Below are positions 60,866 to 64,000 of a stretch of 64,000 nt of DNA, piece after piece. Position numbers and translations under genes: made by a program. Source of the stretch: Aquisalibacillus elongatus. Lineage in GTDB: Bacteria > Bacillota > Bacilli > Bacillales > Alkalibacillaceae. The notes beneath the pieces were generated by a model. It was given only the letters and a program-made list of their open reading frames with translations, had not been told where the DNA came from and ran no database searches. Each line of letters begins with the position of its first letter. Position 1 is the stretch's first letter. Where the stretch lies: positions 124,001 to 188,000 of the forward strand of contig NZ_RKRF01000010.1 of NCBI RefSeq assembly GCF_003843875.1, given 5' to 3'.

Positions 60866-62314
60866 TTAAGGCTTTATATAAACGGATTTGTGTTGTGTCC
60901 AAAACTCCAAAGCCGTACTGCCTTGTTCACGCGGACCGATACTGGAGGCTTTATAGCCACCAAAAGGAAATTGGTTTTCAAAATGTGTTGAAGGCATGTT
61001 GACGTGTGTCACACCAGATTTAATATTTCGTATAAAATGGTGAGCTTTATGAAGATCATTTGTATAAATAGTAGAGGACAATCCAAACTCTGTTTCATTT
61101 GCAATTTTTAGTGCTTCTTTATAGTCCTCAACTTCAATAACGCCAATTACCGGAGCAAATATTTCATCACATGATAGTTTCATGTCATTGGTTACCTGGC
61201 TTAAAACAGTGGGTTCAACAAAATATCCTTTGTCCAATCCATTCTCAGTCAAGCGCCTGCCGCCAAACTCGAGTTTGGCACCTTCACTTATAGCTGAATC
61301 AACGTATGATAAGTAACGGTTCATTTGGTTTTCATCGATAATAGCACCATTATCGACACCTTCCTTAAATCCATCGCCGATAACGAGTTTTTTAGCACGA
61401 TTTACAAGTTTATCAGTAACTGTACGTGAAATAGATTTGGGAACGATTAGTCGACTGGTACCCGTACACCGTTGTCCATTATCTAAAAATCCACTGACAA
61501 CGATATCTTCGATTGCTTGGTCTATATCAGCGTCTTCAAGAATGATCGCTGGGTTTTTACCACCCATTTCTGCTTGTACTTTAGCTCCACGTTCTGAAAC
61601 CGCTCGTCCAAGTTTTAAACCTACATCAGTTGAACCTGTAAAGGATACGGCTTTAATACGTGGATGATTTCCAATTGCGTTTCCAATCAAGCCACCGGGG
61701 CCTGTCACCATATTGATGACGCCACTAGGAACCCCAGCTTCTTCAAACATCTCCATAATTTTAATGCTTATTAATGATGTATTACTAGCTGGTTTAAAAA
61801 CAACTGTATTACCTGCAATAATTGCAGGTGCAATCTTCCAAATACCAATACCTAAAGGGAAATTATATGGTGCAATAACACCTACAACTCCTAGTGGATC
61901 ACGGACAGTATAGGCTGTAACACCTTTCAGATGACTCGGTCCAGTTTCACCAGTAATCCTTGTTGCTTCACCACTGAATTGTTTCATTGCTTCAATCGTT
62001 TTTTTAACTTCTCCTTTAGCTTCACGATATGATTTTCCAACTTCTTTTGCGATCGTTTGGGCTAAGTCATCAAAGTTTCGTTGTAATATCTGAATTAAAT
62101 TAAAGATCACGTCTCCGCGTTTAGGTGCTGGTGTATTAGCCCAGTCTTCAAAGGACTTGTCTGCAGCATTTACTGCCATTTCTACATCCGTTTCATCTGA
62201 TAGTTGAAACTGTCCCAATACATCTCTATTAGCCGGGTTAATGCTTTCGTATAATTGCCCTGAATCAGACTCAACCCAATACCCACCAATGTAGTTGTAG
62301 TAGATTTGTGACAT
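60866..62314 (-). CDS. NAD(P)-dependent aldehyde dehydrogenase
   Basis: A 482-residue aldehyde dehydrogenase with the general base Glu in QAEMGGKNP, the catalytic Cys in DNGQRCTGTSR and the cofactor motif FTGSTDVGLKLG. It looks closest to semialdehyde/benzaldehyde-type enzymes rather than to the hydroxyproline-pathway paralogue at 17872. It heads a four-gene operon with a hydroxyacid dehydrogenase and the DUF3100 pair. AGGAGGAATC precedes the ATG. No -24/-12 promoter is visible upstream. Confidence 0.87.
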   Translation of the reverse strand: MSQIYYNYIGGYWVESDSGQLYESINPANRDVLGQFQLSDETDVEMAVNAADKSFEDWANTPAPKRGDVIFNLIQILQRNFDDLAQTIAKEVGKSYREAKGEVKKTIEAMKQFSGEATRITGETGPSHLKGVTAYTVRDPLGVVGVIAPYNFPLGIGIWKIAPAIIAGNTVVFKPASNTSLISIKIMEMFEEAGVPSGVINMVTGPGGLIGNAIGNHPRIKAVSFTGSTDVGLKLGRAVSERGAKVQAEMGGKNPAIILEDADIDQAIEDIVVSGFLDNGQRCTGTSRLIVPKSISRTVTDKLVNRAKKLVIGDGFKEGVDNGAIIDENQMNRYLSYVDSAISEGAKLEFGGRRLTENGLDKGYFVEPTVLSQVTNDMKLSCDEIFAPVIGVIEVEDYKEALKIANETEFGLSSTIYTNDLHKAHHFIRNIKSGVTHVNMPSTHFENQFPFGGYKASSIGPREQGSTALEFWTQHKSVYIKP

Positions 62315-62636
62315 GAGATTCCTCCTGACTAGATCAAGCTTTAAAATATTGATTAGTAATTAATATGTGTTTTTAAAAAATCTATGAATATTTTCAGAAA
62401 TAGAGAGATTTTGTAAATTTTAGTGATTATTTGCATTACAAAATTACAAAACCATAATTAAATCTTATCTAGAGAGTGAAGATTGCAGGTGCTGAGCTTA
62501 GTTTCTTAATTTATGAATGGAAGGATATTCAATCTGTCATGTCTAACTTAGAGGTAGATTGAATTAATAGTGTGAATAAGTAGATAGAGAATTAAATACA
62601 TTTATTAGAAAACAATAATAATTAGGAGGATATATA
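62315..62636. other. AT-rich divergent control region
   Basis: No gene seen apart from the RBS of the 27-aa ORF (AGGAGG at 62624-62629). TTTGTAAATTTTAGTG near 62412 and ATTACAAAATTACAAAA near 62434 are partly inverted copies and may be operator sites for the aldehyde dehydrogenase operon. Confidence 0.35.
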
Positions 62637-62720
62637 ATGAAAAAATTAATCATTGGTGTAATCACCTTTATGGCGGTGTTGTTGGTTATGTATTTCTTGA
62701 CGACTTCTAGTGTTGGATAG
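62637..62720 (+). CDS. 27-residue membrane peptide
   Basis: ATG 62637 lies 7 bases behind AGGAGG and encodes KKLIIGVITFMAVLLVMYFL plus TTSSVG. A single transmembrane helix with a basic N-terminus. The strong ribosome binding site supports expression. Function unknown; small membrane peptides of this kind often modulate a larger membrane protein. Confidence 0.6.
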   Translation: MKKLIIGVITFMAVLLVMYFLTTSSVG

Positions 62721-62819
62721 ATTTTTTTATGTTTTTTAATTCTCTTAACCTATTTTTAACCTTCGTTAAATATGATGGAAAATGTAGAATATATGTTTTA
62801 TTTGATGGAGGGAAGATGG

Positions 62820-63197
62820 ATGAGTAATGAAGCGAATCAGAGTGAGGAGAAAGTGTTTCGCGAAGAGGAGAAGAGTTCAACTGGGTTGAATGAAAATCTA
62901 GCAGGGGCTCTATGTTATTTAGCGGGTTTTGTCACGGGGATTATTTTTCTTCTAATTGAGAAGGAAAGTAAGTTCGTACGTTACCATGCTTTTCAGTCGA
63001 TTTTCGTGTGGATTGGGATGTTTATTTTAAGTTTTGGAGTTGGATTAATTCCGATTATAGGATGGCTCTTGTCGCTGTTAATTGCGCCTGTTGGTTTTAT
63101 CTTGTGGATCTACTGTATGTTTAGCGCTTATAAGATGAAGTGGTTCAAGCTGCCGTTTGTTGGGAATTTAGCTGAAGAACAAATTAGTAATAGCTAA
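62820..63197 (+). CDS. DUF4870 / Tic20-like membrane protein
   Basis: A 125-residue protein with an acidic, Glu-rich N-terminus of about 25 residues and three hydrophobic segments. LNENLAGALCYLAGFVTGII, the conserved ESKFVRYHAFQSIFVW and the final MFSAYKMKWFKLPFVGNLAE match DUF4870. GGAGGGAAG sets ATG 62820; the frame open from 62772 is not used. Function unknown. Confidence 0.87.
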   Translation: MSNEANQSEEKVFREEEKSSTGLNENLAGALCYLAGFVTGIIFLLIEKESKFVRYHAFQSIFVWIGMFILSFGVGLIPIIGWLLSLLIAPVGFILWIYCMFSAYKMKWFKLPFVGNLAEEQISNS

Positions 63198-63582
63198 CGA
63201 TTTTGTGAGAGGTGTATACAGTTTAACGTATTTGGGGGAGGTTCAGAGGTTGGTGTAAGTACAGAGTTATATGATTGGTTTCAGATATACACCAATTTTT
63301 GAATGATATGGAGTGGGAACAATATAATTTTTTTGAGAATTAAGTACTAGTATTGAAACGGATCCGGATAAATACAGAGGTTTGTGTGGAAGTCGAATAT
63401 TCGACTCCAGCAGAACAAATAATGGCTCAAAAAAATTATATAACAAAGACTCGTTCTCTAATTAAGGAGAACGAGTTTTTTAGGTTAAAGATAATTTTCT
63501 TAAAAATCAAAAAATAATCTTCTATTGTGTATGGTGGTTATGTAAAATGATAGTTAATAAGGACTATTATTGATTGAAGGGG
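63198..63582. other. Intergenic region with palindrome and hairpins
   Basis: No gene seen. TTGGTGTA and TACACCAA (63254-63295) followed by TTTTT may end the DUF4870 transcript. AGTCGAATATTCGACT (63391-63406) is a perfect 16-bp palindrome. A terminator lies at 63446-63482. Confidence 0.45.
63446..63482 (+). terminator. Rho-independent terminator
   Basis: ACTCGTTCTC and GAGAACGAGT form a perfect 10-bp stem with an 8-base loop followed by TTTTTT. Confidence 0.85.
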
Positions 63583-64000
63583 GTGGAGTTCATTCGAAAA
63601 ACGGTTAAGTGGCTGGTGATCCTGATTGGACTCACTTGTTTAGGAGCGGCTTCTTCAAGTGCAGATAGTCATGATGTTATCGTCTTAGATGCTTCCTCGG
63701 AACGTATTGATTTATACGAAGCAATGTATATGGTGAAAGATCGTGATGGGAGTTTATCTATTGATGATGTTACGGCTGATGAATTTGATAGGTTCGAACA
63801 TCATGAAGAGATTGAGCAGCAAAAAGGTTTTTTTGAATCTGAAACATGGTTACGGTTTGAAGTGTTGAATGACTCTAATCATAAAGATTGGTTACTTGAA
63901 TTTGCGTTTCCGTTAATTTATGAGCTCGAAATCTATAAAGAAGAGCAAGGAGAGTGGGTACATCAGGCTCATACTGGGGCGACTTCTCCTTTTCAGGAGA
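63583..64000 (+). CDS. 7TMR-DISM-type sensor protein, N-terminal part (3' end outside window)
   Basis: The open frame runs off the window, so only about 139 residues are visible. A signal sequence (TVKWLVILIGLTCLGAASSS) is followed by an extracytoplasmic domain containing ETWLRFEVLNDSNHKDWLLE and PLIYELEIYKEE. This pattern is that of 7TMR-DISM extracellular region 2, found at the N-terminus of membrane histidine kinases, cyclases and PP2C phosphatases. The output domain lies beyond the edge. GTG 63583 is too close to AAGGGGG; ATT 63592 has ideal spacing; TTG 63574 has no SD. The start is therefore uncertain. Confidence 0.72.
   Translation, partial: MEFIRKTVKWLVILIGLTCLGAASSSADSHDVIVLDASSERIDLYEAMYMVKDRDGSLSIDDVTADEFDRFEHHEEIEQQKGFFESETWLRFEVLNDSNHKDWLLEFAFPLIYELEIYKEEQGEWVHQAHTGATSPFQE

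Noticed and set aside
63385..63410. Possible tRNA remnant around the TCGAATATTCGA palindrome
   Set aside because: No acceptor, D- or anticodon arm could be drawn around it; only the symmetric 16-mer is real.

Overview
The window looks like chromosomal DNA from a low-GC, endospore-forming member of the Bacillaceae, probably salt-adapted. The reasons are the prkA-yhbH-spoVR sporulation block, a LysM/GH18 spore-type glycosidase, a YkuS homologue, strong AGGAGG-type ribosome binding sites, frequent TTG/GTG starts and many acidic secreted or cytosolic proteins. Genus and species cannot be read from the sequence. No rRNA, tRNA, CRISPR array or intact insertion sequence was seen.

Layout. 1-15 kb: small housekeeping and stress genes (MBL-fold hydrolase tail, esterase, P1 peptidase, YkuS, beta-propeller, pseudouridine synthase), an ECF sigma/anti-sigma pair, a large Vpr-like secreted subtilase, release factor 3 (prfC) with an unusual leader, and an AbgT transporter. 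Three intergenic arrays with an almost exact 21-bp period lie directly beside terminators at 5.4, 10.3 and 15.1 kb. 15-16.7 kb: lipoprotein, Hsp20 and a small membrane protein.

16.8-28.9 kb is the most coherent block: a complete trans-4-hydroxy-L-proline catabolic island. It encodes the epimerase (24172), a multi-subunit D-hydroxyproline dehydrogenase (22991 plus 19339-21171), the pyrroline-hydroxycarboxylate deaminase (16968) and alpha-ketoglutarate semialdehyde dehydrogenase (17872). It also has a transporter, a catalytically dead proline-racemase paralogue, a PAS/AAA+ enhancer-binding protein and an adjacent rpoN. Three nearly identical -24/-12 promoters drive the three structural transcripts, so the island carries its own sigma-54 control system.

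29-36.6 kb: an MMPL exporter with a coiled-coil secreted partner facing a TetR regulator, then a YetF-like protein, a histidine phosphatase and a CBS/CNNM protein. 37.2-43.7 kb: sporulation operon prkA-yhbH-spoVR and a nucleoside hydrolase-ribokinase salvage pair. 43.7-50 kb: GH18 spore hydrolase, PAP2-like protein, a PlcR-like TPR regulator, a VOC protein and a GntR-ABC operon.

50-58.6 kb is less ordered and contains decayed genes: a GNAT pseudogene with several frameshifts, a frameshifted small gene and (at 47.7 kb) a DUF3231 remnant. It also holds a second MMPL exporter split into two overlapping frames with its TetR regulator and palindromic operator, and a secreted bacteriocin-like protein followed by a tiny two-helix membrane protein. 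58.7-62.3 kb: a catabolic operon (aldehyde dehydrogenase, hydroxyacid dehydrogenase, DUF3100 membrane pair). The right edge cuts a 7TMR-DISM-type sensor gene.
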